From Devosia sp. (GTDB lineage: Bacteria; Pseudomonadota; Alphaproteobacteria; Rhizobiales; Devosiaceae), in the NCBI RefSeq assembly GCF_025809055.1, contig NZ_CP075529.1:248001-312000 (forward strand): DNA of 64,000 bases, read 5' to 3'. Below the pieces are notes generated by a model. It did no database searches. It was not told the origin of the DNA and was given only the letters and a program-made list of their open reading frames with translations. Of the stretch, positions 8,047 to 15,657 are shown in pieces; the stretch's first letter is position 1; every line of letters starts with the position of its first letter. The position numbers and the translations under genes are program-made.

Positions 8047-8883
8047 CTAGTCGAAAGCGTCGATCAGTTGCCCCAGTGTTTCGAGGCGTTCAAGTGAAGC
8101 GGTCGTATTCTCGTTGACCATCGCCAGCACAAGGCCATTGCAGATCGCCATGGGCACGGTGAGTGTCTGGAACGCATCTTTCGATCCAGCGCGCGGCGCG
8201 AACAGAAGATGGTCGGCGGCCGGCACCAGTGACGGCCCGACGCTGCCGGAAACCATGACAGATTTGGCGCCGAGTGCGCGCGCATGATTGAGCAGAGCCG
8301 CCAGATGCCGGGGCTGCCGCCGGAAGGCAAAGGCGATTATGGCATCGTCGCTGGTCATGCCAACGATCTGCTCAGCGATGTCGCGTCCTTCGCCGTGCAG
8401 CATGACGGTATTGAGACCCATGCGGCGCAGGCGACGGTCGACCAGCACCGCGAGCGCGGCGGCATTGCCGCGCGCAAACACAAATATCCGGCGCGCTTTG
8501 TACAGGTCGCGGGCCGCGCCCAGCAGGCGAGCGTCGTCGACATAGTGCTGCAAGTTTGCCAGCGCCTCGATTTCACGCGCGACCAGATCAGTCAGAAAGC
8601 CCGCCTCGGACGTCTGCTGCAGGGTATTGCGCACGCGTGTCGCCGGATCGGTGCGGACAATGAACTCGTCCTGGATTGCTGTGCGGAACCCGGCAAAGTT
8701 GGGATAGCCAAGCTTCTTTGCGAGCCTGGACACCGTGGCCTCGTGTACGCCGATGCGCTGTGCCAGATTGTTCGCGGTCCCCAGCGCAATGTCGCGGGGG
8801 CTGGCGATCACCTGCTTGATCAGCAATTGTTCAGCAGGCGTCAGCGAATCGGCTGCGTCCTTGACGCGATCCAGCACAGACAT
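8047..8883 (-). CDS. MurR/RpiR family transcriptional regulator
   Basis: A 278-residue regulator. An N-terminal HTH_6 DNA-binding domain (about residues 1-77) contains 'AQRIGVHEATVSRLAKKLGY'. A C-terminal SIS domain (about 105-260) starts around 'LYKARRIFVFARGNAAALA'. SIS domains in this family bind phosphorylated sugars or related phosphates. ATG at 8883 is preceded by GGAGG and preferred over codons four residues upstream. It lies 122 bp upstream of the binding-protein gene on the same strand, and matching motifs occur before both genes, so it probably controls itself and the transporter. Confidence 0.9.
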   Translation of the reverse strand: MSVLDRVKDAADSLTPAEQLLIKQVIASPRDIALGTANNLAQRIGVHEATVSRLAKKLGYPNFAGFRTAIQDEFIVRTDPATRVRNTLQQTSEAGFLTDLVAREIEALANLQHYVDDARLLGAARDLYKARRIFVFARGNAAALAVLVDRRLRRMGLNTVMLHGEGRDIAEQIVGMTSDDAIIAFAFRRQPRHLAALLNHARALGAKSVMVSGSVGPSLVPAADHLLFAPRAGSKDAFQTLTVPMAICNGLVLAMVNENTTASLERLETLGQLIDAFD

Positions 8884-8927
8884 CGGTTCCTCCAATGGAA
8901 TGCCAACTTAAGGTTGTGCATGAAAAA

Positions 8928-8969
8928 TTGCAACAACTAAATGATATGCAAGTTTTCTTGCGTTGCAGG
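8928..8969. promoter_or_regulatory. Candidate RpiR-family operator upstream of its own gene
   Basis: TTGCA at 8928-8932 and ATGCA at 8946-8950 enclose ACAACTAA, matching the block at 7975-7997 in spacing and core. It is extended by TTCTTGCGTTGCAGG. It lies 45-86 bp upstream of the RpiR start codon, suggesting autoregulation. Confidence 0.45.
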
Positions 8970-9022
8970 CCTGTCAACCTGGCGCCCGGCATCGGGTAGG
9001 GCAGGCGAGTGCCGCGTGGGTG

Positions 9023-9580
9023 TCAGCCTGGCATTGAGCTGAGGTGGGACAATAGCTCGGCCACGTTGTGGGCATTGTATTTCTTGAGGAGGCGCGCCCG
9101 GTAACTCTCCACCGTGCGTGGGGAAATATCGAGCGTGCGGGCGATTTCCTTTGATGTGCGGCCTTCGCCCAGATGCATGACGATCTGCCGTTCGCGGCCT
9201 GACAGATTGAGCACATTGCGGGTTTCCGACAGGTCGGCAAAGCTCCAGACCGCACGGCGCAGCGGATCGTCGTCGCGGGTCAGTGAATGGCCACGCACCC
9301 GGCACCAGAAAAGGGTGCCATTCTTGCGAGCCATGATGCGCTCGTCCGAGTAGCGATTGGTGCGTTTGAGGGGTTCCACTCCGACATCGCGGATACGCTC
9401 GAACTCTTCCATCGACGGATAGAGGATGGCGAAGGATTTCTCGATCAACTCATCCGGGCCATAGCCAAACATCGCGGCAAAGGCCGGATTGCAGCCTTTG
9501 ATGACGCGGCTTTCGGTGACCACCAGGCCGATCGGCGCATTCTCGAAGGCCAGAAGGCCAAGCTCATGTGGATCGATCAT
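9023..9580 (-). CDS. PAS domain LuxR-type transcriptional regulator
   Basis: A 185-residue regulator. A PAS sensor domain (about residues 10-115) includes 'ENAPIGLVVTESRVIKGCN' and 'FAAMFGYGPDELIEKSFAIL'. A LuxR/GerE helix-turn-helix follows (about 122-180: 'LSGRERQIVMHLGEGRTSKE', then 'ISPRTVESYRARLLKKYNAH'). There is no receiver domain, so it likely senses a ligand or redox state through PAS. ATG at 9580 starts the recognisable PAS; upstream in-frame sequence looks non-coding. It is divergent from the Liv-type transporter and is its likely regulator. A short dyad, ACGG-N6-CCGT (9594-9607), lies just upstream of its start. Confidence 0.85.
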   Translation of the reverse strand: MIDPHELGLLAFENAPIGLVVTESRVIKGCNPAFAAMFGYGPDELIEKSFAILYPSMEEFERIRDVGVEPLKRTNRYSDERIMARKNGTLFWCRVRGHSLTRDDDPLRRAVWSFADLSETRNVLNLSGRERQIVMHLGEGRTSKEIARTLDISPRTVESYRARLLKKYNAHNVAELLSHLSSMPG

Positions 9581-9792
9581 GTGGTGTGTTTCTACGGTAT
9601 TGTCCGTGGTCGAGGGGCTCAAGAATAATAGCCAGCAATTCGCTCCGCGCCAGTCAAAGCCGAAACCGGCACGCCGGGGCGAACCAGAGGAGAGGCATTT
9701 GGCGGGATGTGATTCCGCCCGGGTGTCACTGGGATTGCAGAGGGTTGGACCGGGCGCGAGGCGCCGGGAAAGACCCAAGTGGGAGGAAAGAC

Positions 9793-10983
9793 ATGAAGAC
9801 CATTCTGGCCGCATTGGCCCTTTCGACGGCGCTGACAGGGGGTGCCCTGGCGCAGGATGCGGCGCGCATTGCGCTGCTGCACGGCCTGTCGGGTTCGCCG
9901 CTTGAAGCCTATTCCAAGCAGACCCATACGGGGTTCGAAATGGGGCTTGAATACGCGACCGGCGGCACGATGCAGGTCAAGGGCAAGCCCATTGAGCTGA
10001 TCATCAAGGATACCCAGTTCAAACCCGATATTGCCCGGGCGCTCTTGGCGGAAGCCTATGGCGACGACGATGCGCTGATCGCAGTGGGCGACACGTCGTC
10101 TGGCGTGGCGCTCTCCATGTTGCCGGTTGCCGAGGAATATGAGCGCATCCTCCTGGTCGAGCCGGCCGTGGCCGATGGCCTCACGGGGGCGGACTCGAAC
10201 CGCTACGTGTTCAAGACGTCACGCAATTCCTCCATGGACATGCAGGCGCAAGCCCTGGCGCTGGCGCCGGACGAAAATCTCTACGTCGCCACCCTGGCGC
10301 AGGATTATGCCTTTGGCCGCGATGGTGTGGCAGCTTTCAAGGCGGCGCTTGAGGGCACCGGGGCGAACCTGGTAGCGGAAGAATATGTGCCGCAACAGAC
10401 AACGGACTTCACCGCCACGATCGAGCGGCTGTTCAATGCGCTCAAGGATCAGCCGGGCCGCAAGGTGATCATGATCTACGTGGCGGGCATCGACGCGATG
10501 ACGCCGCTCGCCTCCGCCGACCCGGGGCGGTTTGAGATCGAGCTTTCGACCGGTGGCAATATCCTGCCGGCCTTGGCGGCCTACAAGCAGGTGCCAGGCA
10601 TGGAAGGGGCGATCTACTACTACTACGAAGCGCCCGACAACGAGGTGAATGACTGGCTGGTCGAGGAGCACATGGCGCGCTTTGGCACGCCGCCGGACTT
10701 CTTTACTGCCGGCGGCATGGCTTCGGCCATGGCGGTGGTCAAGGCGCTCGAAACCGCACCGGATTGGGAAACCGAGACGCTGATCGAGACCATGGAGGGC
10801 ATGAGCTTCGAAACGCCCAAGGGCACCATGACCTTCCGGCCTGAAGATCATCAGGCGCTCCAGGACATGTATCACTTCAAGATCAAGGTCGAGGACGGCG
10901 TCGATTGGGCCATCCCCGAACTGGTCCGGGTAATCGCTGCCGACGAGATGGATATTCCGGTCGGCCGCAACAACCAGGAATAG
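9793..10983 (+). CDS. ABC transporter substrate-binding protein, LivK-type
   Basis: A 396-residue periplasmic binding protein with signal peptide 'ILAALALSTALTGGALAQ'. The type I fold of Leu/Ile/Val, amide and aromatic-acid binding proteins is indicated by 'RIALLHGLSGSPLEAYSKQT', 'QVKGKPIELIIKDTQFKPDI', 'AVGDTSSGVALSMLPVAEE' and 'YVATLAQDYAFGRDGVAAF'. ATG at 9793 follows GGGAGGAAAG. It is the first gene of a five-gene transporter plus a hydrolase. The conserved amino-acid motif of true LivK proteins is not evident, so the cargo could be an amide, ester or aromatic compound. Confidence 0.88.
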   Translation: MKTILAALALSTALTGGALAQDAARIALLHGLSGSPLEAYSKQTHTGFEMGLEYATGGTMQVKGKPIELIIKDTQFKPDIARALLAEAYGDDDALIAVGDTSSGVALSMLPVAEEYERILLVEPAVADGLTGADSNRYVFKTSRNSSMDMQAQALALAPDENLYVATLAQDYAFGRDGVAAFKAALEGTGANLVAEEYVPQQTTDFTATIERLFNALKDQPGRKVIMIYVAGIDAMTPLASADPGRFEIELSTGGNILPALAAYKQVPGMEGAIYYYYEAPDNEVNDWLVEEHMARFGTPPDFFTAGGMASAMAVVKALETAPDWETETLIETMEGMSFETPKGTMTFRPEDHQALQDMYHFKIKVEDGVDWAIPELVRVIAADEMDIPVGRNNQE

Positions 10984-11013
10984 ACTGCGCCAAACGCAGC
11001 CTTGACGATGCGC

Positions 11014-11039
11014 CCGGCGGGGTTCCTCCTCCCCGCCGG
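11014..11039 (+). terminator. Intercistronic hairpin after livK-type gene
   Basis: A 9-bp stem, CCGGCGGGG with CCCCGCCGG and an 8-nt loop, sits 30 bp after the binding-protein stop and 24 bp before the next gene. No T-run follows, which suits attenuation or message stabilisation between first and later genes. Confidence 0.6.
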
Positions 11040-11063
11040 ACGTGTCCTTCACATGGGGATCCC

Positions 11064-11834
11064 GTGAACACTTCGCCTTCCATCCGCACTGAAAACCTGA
11101 CCATCCGCTTTGGCGGGCATGCTGCGGTGAACAACGTCACCTGTGCCTTTCATCCGGGCGAACTCACCGTGATTGTCGGGCCCAACGGGGCAGGCAAGAC
11201 CACGTGGTTCAATCTGGTTTCAGGGCAGTTGAGGCCGACTTCGGGCAGGATATTTCTCGGCGAGAAAGAGATATCCGCGCTGTCACCATCGGACCGGGCC
11301 AAGGCGGGGATCGGCCGGGCGTTTCAGCTGACCAATCTTTTCCCAAAGCTCACGGTTTTCGAGAATGTCCGGCTGGCTGTGCAGGCGCGTGCGCGGCAGG
11401 GGCATCGGATGTTTGCGCGAGCCGGATCGCTGAAGGGGCTGGCCGGCAAGGCCATGAACTATCTGGAACAAACCAATCTGGCAGCGCTTGCCGATCTGCC
11501 GGCCTCGGCGCTGCCGCACGGGGACCAGCGCAAGCTCGAAGTCGCGATGCTGCTTGCCATGGAGCCGGATATTTTCATGTTCGACGAGCCGACGGCAGGC
11601 ATGTCGGTGGACGAGGCACCTGTAATTCTCGACCTCATCGCGCAAATCAAAAAGGACACCACGCGGACCGTGCTCCTGGTCGAGCACAAGATGGATGTGG
11701 TCCGCGCATTGGCCGACCGGATCGTGGTGCTGCACAATGGCGAACTGGTGGCCGATGGCGATCCGGGCGAGGTGATGGCGCTTGACCTGGTGCGCGACAT
11801 TTACCTCGGCGTCGGCGCCGAGGAGGTGGCGTGA
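11064..11834 (+). CDS. ABC transporter ATP-binding protein, LivG-type
   Basis: A 256-residue ATPase of the branched-chain-amino-acid-transport type. Walker A 'GPNGAGKTT' follows 'FHPGELTVIV'. The LivG feature 'GIGRAFQLTNLFPKLTVFEN' is present, as are Walker B 'PDIFMFDEPTAGMS' and the H-loop 'VLLVEHKMDVV'. The signature region reads 'SALPHGDQRKLEVAMLLAME', with the serine-glycine-glycine of the usual LSGG replaced by PHGD, as is common in LivG-like proteins. A GTG start at 11064 gives the expected N-terminus; a nearby ATG is out of frame. It overlaps the LivF-type gene by one base. Confidence 0.9.
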   Translation: MNTSPSIRTENLTIRFGGHAAVNNVTCAFHPGELTVIVGPNGAGKTTWFNLVSGQLRPTSGRIFLGEKEISALSPSDRAKAGIGRAFQLTNLFPKLTVFENVRLAVQARARQGHRMFARAGSLKGLAGKAMNYLEQTNLAALADLPASALPHGDQRKLEVAMLLAMEPDIFMFDEPTAGMSVDEAPVILDLIAQIKKDTTRTVLLVEHKMDVVRALADRIVVLHNGELVADGDPGEVMALDLVRDIYLGVGAEEVA

Positions 11835-12550
11835 TGGCCCCCATCCTCTCACTCAGCGGCGTTCACACCAATATCGCACAATATCAGATCCTGCATGGCG
11901 TCAGCCTCGACGTGCCCGAAGGAGGCGTGCATGTGATCCTCGGGCGCAATGGTGCAGGCAAGACCACGACCCTGCGTACCATCATGGGCCTCTGGAAGGC
12001 GCGGCAGGGCGAAATCCAGTTTCGCGGCACCGATATTACCCGTCTTGCCACGCCGGACATCGCGCGGTTGGGCATCGCCTTCGTGCCGGAAAATATGGGC
12101 ATCTTCGGCGGTCTCACCGTCGAGGAGAACATGCGGCTGGCCTCCAATACCGGCAGTTTCGATGCAGACCGGCTCGAACGCATTTATTCCATTTTTCCGG
12201 CCATCAAGCAGTTCTGGCAAAAGCCGGCGCACGCCCTTTCGGGCGGACAGAAGCAGATGTTGGCCGTTTCGCGCGCCATTGTCGAAAAGCGCGACCTTAT
12301 CCTGATCGACGAGCCGACAAAGGGCCTGGCGCCCTCGATCATCCGCAACATGATCGCGGCGTTTCGCGAGATCGCTGAGGAGACCACCATTCTGCTGGTC
12401 GAACAGAATTTCCACTTTGCCAGTGCGCTGGGGCAGAGCGTCGCGGTGATCGACGACGGTCGCATCGTCCATAGCGGATCGATGAGCGAACTCGTCAATG
12501 ATCCGGCTTTGCAGAGCCGTTTCCTCAGCCTGTCGCTCGAAGCCCATTGA
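11834..12550 (+). CDS. ABC transporter ATP-binding protein, LivF-type
   Basis: A 238-residue ATPase, the partner of the LivG-type protein. Walker A 'GRNGAGKTTTLRTIMG', a LivF-like 'GIAFVPENMGIFGGLTVEEN', signature 'LSGGQKQMLAVSRAI' and Walker B 'RDLILIDEPTKGLAPSI' are all visible. ATG at 11834 is seven bases after AGGAGG and overlaps the upstream stop, so translation is coupled. A GTG three bases earlier is possible. It forms the nucleotide-binding heterodimer for the two permeases encoded downstream. Confidence 0.92.
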   Translation: MAPILSLSGVHTNIAQYQILHGVSLDVPEGGVHVILGRNGAGKTTTLRTIMGLWKARQGEIQFRGTDITRLATPDIARLGIAFVPENMGIFGGLTVEENMRLASNTGSFDADRLERIYSIFPAIKQFWQKPAHALSGGQKQMLAVSRAIVEKRDLILIDEPTKGLAPSIIRNMIAAFREIAEETTILLVEQNFHFASALGQSVAVIDDGRIVHSGSMSELVNDPALQSRFLSLSLEAH

Positions 12551-12557
12551 GGAGAGC

Positions 12558-13577
12558 ATGACCGATACTTCGCTTCCATTTCGGGCCAGGGTTTCGGCCG
12601 GAATCGACCGCTTTGGCGGCGTTCTGCTGCTGCCCTTCGCCCTGGCAGGCATCGCCCTGCTTCTCATCGGCCAGCCCTCGACCTGGGCGACGCTGACCAT
12701 TGCCGGGCTTGCCATGGGCATGATGATCTTCCTCATGGCCTCTGGCCTGTCGCTGATCTTCGGGCTCATGGATGTTCTGAATTTCGGTCATTCGGCCTTT
12801 GTCACTGCCGGCGCCTTCATCGGTGCGACCGTTTTGGGTTGGCTGGGCTTCTGGGTCACGGGGGGCAATCCGGCCCTCAATCTCACAGGCCTCCTATTGG
12901 CCATTGCGGCAGCGACGATCTTCGGGGGGCTGGCAGGCTGGTTCTTCGAGCGCGTGGTTATCAAGCCCGTCTATCAGGACCACCTGCGGCAAATCCTGAT
13001 CACCGTCGGTGCGCTGATCGTCGCCGAGGAATTGATCCTGCTCATCTGGGGTGGGGCGCCCATTCCCGTGCCGCGTCCGGCGGTGCTGACGGGTTCAATC
13101 ATCCTGGGCGGGGTTTCGGTCGAGATTTACCGCATCTTCGCCTTCGCACTGGGGCTGATCGTCTATATCGCCATGCATATCGTGCTCAACCGCACGCGAT
13201 TGGGCCTTCTGATCCGGGCAGGCGTCGAGAACCGCGAAATGGTCGAGGCGCTGGGCTTTCGCATCGACCGCTTGTTCATCCTGGTCTTCATGGCCGGATC
13301 GGCACTGGCCGCCATGGGTGGGGCGATGTGGGCAGGATATCAGGGTCTGATCACCGCGGCCCTGGGATCGGAAATGATGATCCTGGTCTTCATCGTCGTC
13401 ATCATTGGCGGCCTTGGTTCGATCCAGGGCTCGCTGTTAGGCGCAATCCTGGTTGGCCTCATGGCCAATTACGTGGCCTTCCTCGTTCCGAAAATGGCGC
13501 TGGCCTCCAACATGCTCCTGATGATGGCCATACTGCTCTGGCGGCCCTATGGGCTGTTGCCGGCAGTCAAGCGGTGA
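12558..13577 (+). CDS. ABC transporter permease, LivH-type
   Basis: A 339-residue inner-membrane permease with about eight hydrophobic helices. The LivH hallmark 'GLSLIFGLMDVLNFGHSAFV' is present near residue 55, and 'RAGVENREMVEALGFRIDRL' is the cytoplasmic EAA-type coupling loop. The N-terminal extension of ~30 residues before the first helix is somewhat long. ATG at 12558 follows GAGGAGAGC, eight bases after the LivF stop. It forms the membrane channel with the LivM-type protein encoded next. Confidence 0.9.
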   Translation: MTDTSLPFRARVSAGIDRFGGVLLLPFALAGIALLLIGQPSTWATLTIAGLAMGMMIFLMASGLSLIFGLMDVLNFGHSAFVTAGAFIGATVLGWLGFWVTGGNPALNLTGLLLAIAAATIFGGLAGWFFERVVIKPVYQDHLRQILITVGALIVAEELILLIWGGAPIPVPRPAVLTGSIILGGVSVEIYRIFAFALGLIVYIAMHIVLNRTRLGLLIRAGVENREMVEALGFRIDRLFILVFMAGSALAAMGGAMWAGYQGLITAALGSEMMILVFIVVIIGGLGSIQGSLLGAILVGLMANYVAFLVPKMALASNMLLMMAILLWRPYGLLPAVKR

Positions 13578-13584
13578 GGCGGCG

Positions 13585-14712
13585 ATGACCATGGCACAAA
13601 CCAATCCCGCACTGGCCTCGACCGATTTGCGCAAGGCAGCGCGAACAGGCCGTCCTGCCGCGCGCCTCGTTGTCTATGGGGTCGTCTTCCTCATCGGGTT
13701 GGCGCTGGCCTTCGCGCCCTTCCTGTTCCCCGATATCCGCAGCCAGGAAGTGGCGGCGCGCATCTGCGTCTTCATTGTGCTGGTTGCCAGCTACGATCTG
13801 CTCATCGGCTATACCGGCATCGTGTCCTTCGCCCATACCATGTTCTTCGGTCTGGGCGCCTATGGCACGGCCATTGCGCTCAAGACCATGGGGCCGGGTT
13901 TTGAGGCCATCCTGGTGGGTGGCGGGCTCGGGATTGTCGCCGCCCTCGTCCTGGCGCTGCTGATCGGGCTCCTTTCGCTGCGGGTCAAAGCCATATTCTT
14001 CGCCATGGTGACGCTGTCGGCCGCCTCGGTGATGATGGTTCTGGCCAGCCAACTCTCGGACTTTACCGGCGGTGAGGATGGCATCACCTATTCCATCCCG
14101 AAGCTCTTTTCGCCTGCCACCGAGTTGCTGACCGATGCTGATGGCAAGGCCCTGCGTGTGTTTGGCGTGGCTCTCAACGGCAAGCTGGCGCTCTACTATT
14201 TTGTCTTCATCTCAGCTCTGGTCCTGTTCCTCGCGATGATGCGCGTGGTTGCCTCTCCGCTAGGCTCAGTGTTGCAGGCCATCCGCGAGAATGAGATGCG
14301 TGCCGAGGCGATCGGCTATCGGGTGGTGTTCTACCGCACGACCATTTTCTGCATCGCCGCCGGGATTGCGGCCAGTGCCGGCATACTGCGCGCCGTATGG
14401 CTCAAATATACCGGGCCAGATGTCGTGCTCTCGTTCGATATCATGATCGACATCCTGCTCATGGTTGTGATCGGTGGCATGGGCACCATGCTTGGTGCCG
14501 TCATCGGCGTCGTCCTGATGACGCTGGCGCAATACTACCTCAAGGACCTCATGGCCCTGGGCGCCGAGGCGACCGCCAATATTCCGCTGGTACCCGACCT
14601 GCTCAATCCCGAACGCTGGCTGCTCTGGCTGGGTCTGGGGTTCATCCTGCTCGTTTATTTCTTCCCCTCGGGGATAGTCGGCACGCTTCTGGGCAAGGGA
14701 GGCCAGAAATGA
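13585..14712 (+). CDS. ABC transporter permease, LivM-type
   Basis: A 375-residue permease with about ten hydrophobic segments. LivM features include 'IGYTGIVSFAHTMFFGLGAY' near residue 80 and 'SVLQAIRENEMRAEAIGYRV', the coupling loop. The region 'DILLMVVIGGMGTMLGAVIG' is also typical. ATG at 13585 is eight bases after the LivH stop; a second ATG two codons later is possible. The stop overlaps the hydrolase start in an ATGA arrangement, so the hydrolase is made together with the transporter. Confidence 0.9.
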   Translation: MTMAQTNPALASTDLRKAARTGRPAARLVVYGVVFLIGLALAFAPFLFPDIRSQEVAARICVFIVLVASYDLLIGYTGIVSFAHTMFFGLGAYGTAIALKTMGPGFEAILVGGGLGIVAALVLALLIGLLSLRVKAIFFAMVTLSAASVMMVLASQLSDFTGGEDGITYSIPKLFSPATELLTDADGKALRVFGVALNGKLALYYFVFISALVLFLAMMRVVASPLGSVLQAIRENEMRAEAIGYRVVFYRTTIFCIAAGIAASAGILRAVWLKYTGPDVVLSFDIMIDILLMVVIGGMGTMLGAVIGVVLMTLAQYYLKDLMALGAEATANIPLVPDLLNPERWLLWLGLGFILLVYFFPSGIVGTLLGKGGQK

Positions 14713-15548
14713 CCTCTCCGCGTTCCACCTTCATCACCGCCGCCGGCTTTGAAATGCACGTCACCGAATGGGGCGAGGTAACCAATCCCGCCCTGGTCAT
14801 GTGGCACGGGCTGGCCCGCACCGGTCGCGACTTCGACGAGGCGGCGCGGGCATTGTCGTCCGATTATCTGGTGCTGTGCCCCGATACGCTGGGCCGGGGT
14901 CTCTCGGCCTGGGCCCAACGGGGCGCCGCCGACTACACCTTTGCCACCTATGGCGCCATGACCGAGGCCATGCTGGATCACTACGGGATCGAGCGGCTTC
15001 GCTGGGTGGGCACGTCTATGGGCGGGCTTCTTGGCATCACCCTCGCCGCCAGTCTCCTGCGTGACCGCATTACCCACCTGGTGATCAATGATGTTGGGCC
15101 CGACATCCCGCTCAACAGCGCCAAACGCATCGCGGACTATGTCGGCAACCCGCCGCTTTTCGATACGATGGGCGAATACGAGGTTTGGCTGAGGCGCACC
15201 TATGCGACCTTTGGCGACAATTCCGACGCCTTCTGGCGCCGTATGGTCGATACCTCCATGCGCCGCACTGATGCGGGCAAGGTGACGGTGCACTATGATC
15301 CGGCGATTGTGTCCACCATGGCGGAGAACAAGGCCGATCTCGATGTCTGGAATGCCTATGATGCGGTGGTTGCCCGGACCCTGCTCATTCGCGGCGAGAA
15401 TTCCGATGTGCTGCCGCCCACCGTTGCCAGCGCCATGCGCATGCGTGGGCCATGTCCGCAACTGGTCACCGTGCCCGACTGCGGACATGCCCCAACGCTT
15501 TCCGATGAAAAACAGATCCAACTGCTGCGAACGTTCCTGCGGGGCTGA
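14709..15548 (+). CDS. Alpha/beta hydrolase
   Basis: A 279-residue alpha/beta-hydrolase-fold enzyme. The oxyanion-hole region is 'ALVMWHGLARTGRDF', the nucleophile elbow is 'VGTSMGGLLG' (serine nucleophile), and the C-terminal catalytic histidine is in 'VPDCGHAPTLSDEKQ'. The acid probably lies around 'LLIRGENSDVLPP'. All triad elements are present, so it should be active, for example as an esterase, enol-lactonase or C-C hydrolase. It overlaps the LivM-type stop by four bases, indicating that the imported molecule carries an ester, lactone or diketone. The exact substrate is unknown. Confidence 0.87.
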   Translation: MTSPRSTFITAAGFEMHVTEWGEVTNPALVMWHGLARTGRDFDEAARALSSDYLVLCPDTLGRGLSAWAQRGAADYTFATYGAMTEAMLDHYGIERLRWVGTSMGGLLGITLAASLLRDRITHLVINDVGPDIPLNSAKRIADYVGNPPLFDTMGEYEVWLRRTYATFGDNSDAFWRRMVDTSMRRTDAGKVTVHYDPAIVSTMAENKADLDVWNAYDAVVARTLLIRGENSDVLPPTVASAMRMRGPCPQLVTVPDCGHAPTLSDEKQIQLLRTFLRG

Positions 15549-15624
15549 AGACGGCGGCAGAAGTTGGCTCCCCCACTCAGAGATTTACCAGACCGCTTAG
15601 CCGTCGGGAGTAGGCTGGTCTGTG

Positions 15625-15650
15625 GGGCGCCCGGCCATGGCCGGGCGCCC
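15625..15650. terminator. Bidirectional terminator hairpin between convergent genes
   Basis: A perfect 26-bp palindrome, with arms GGGCGCCCGGCC and GGCCGGGCGCCC around a central AT, lies between the convergent hydrolase and zinc-protein genes, eight bases beyond the latter's stop. It can end transcription in both directions. Confidence 0.7.
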
Positions 15651-15657
15651 ATGACGA

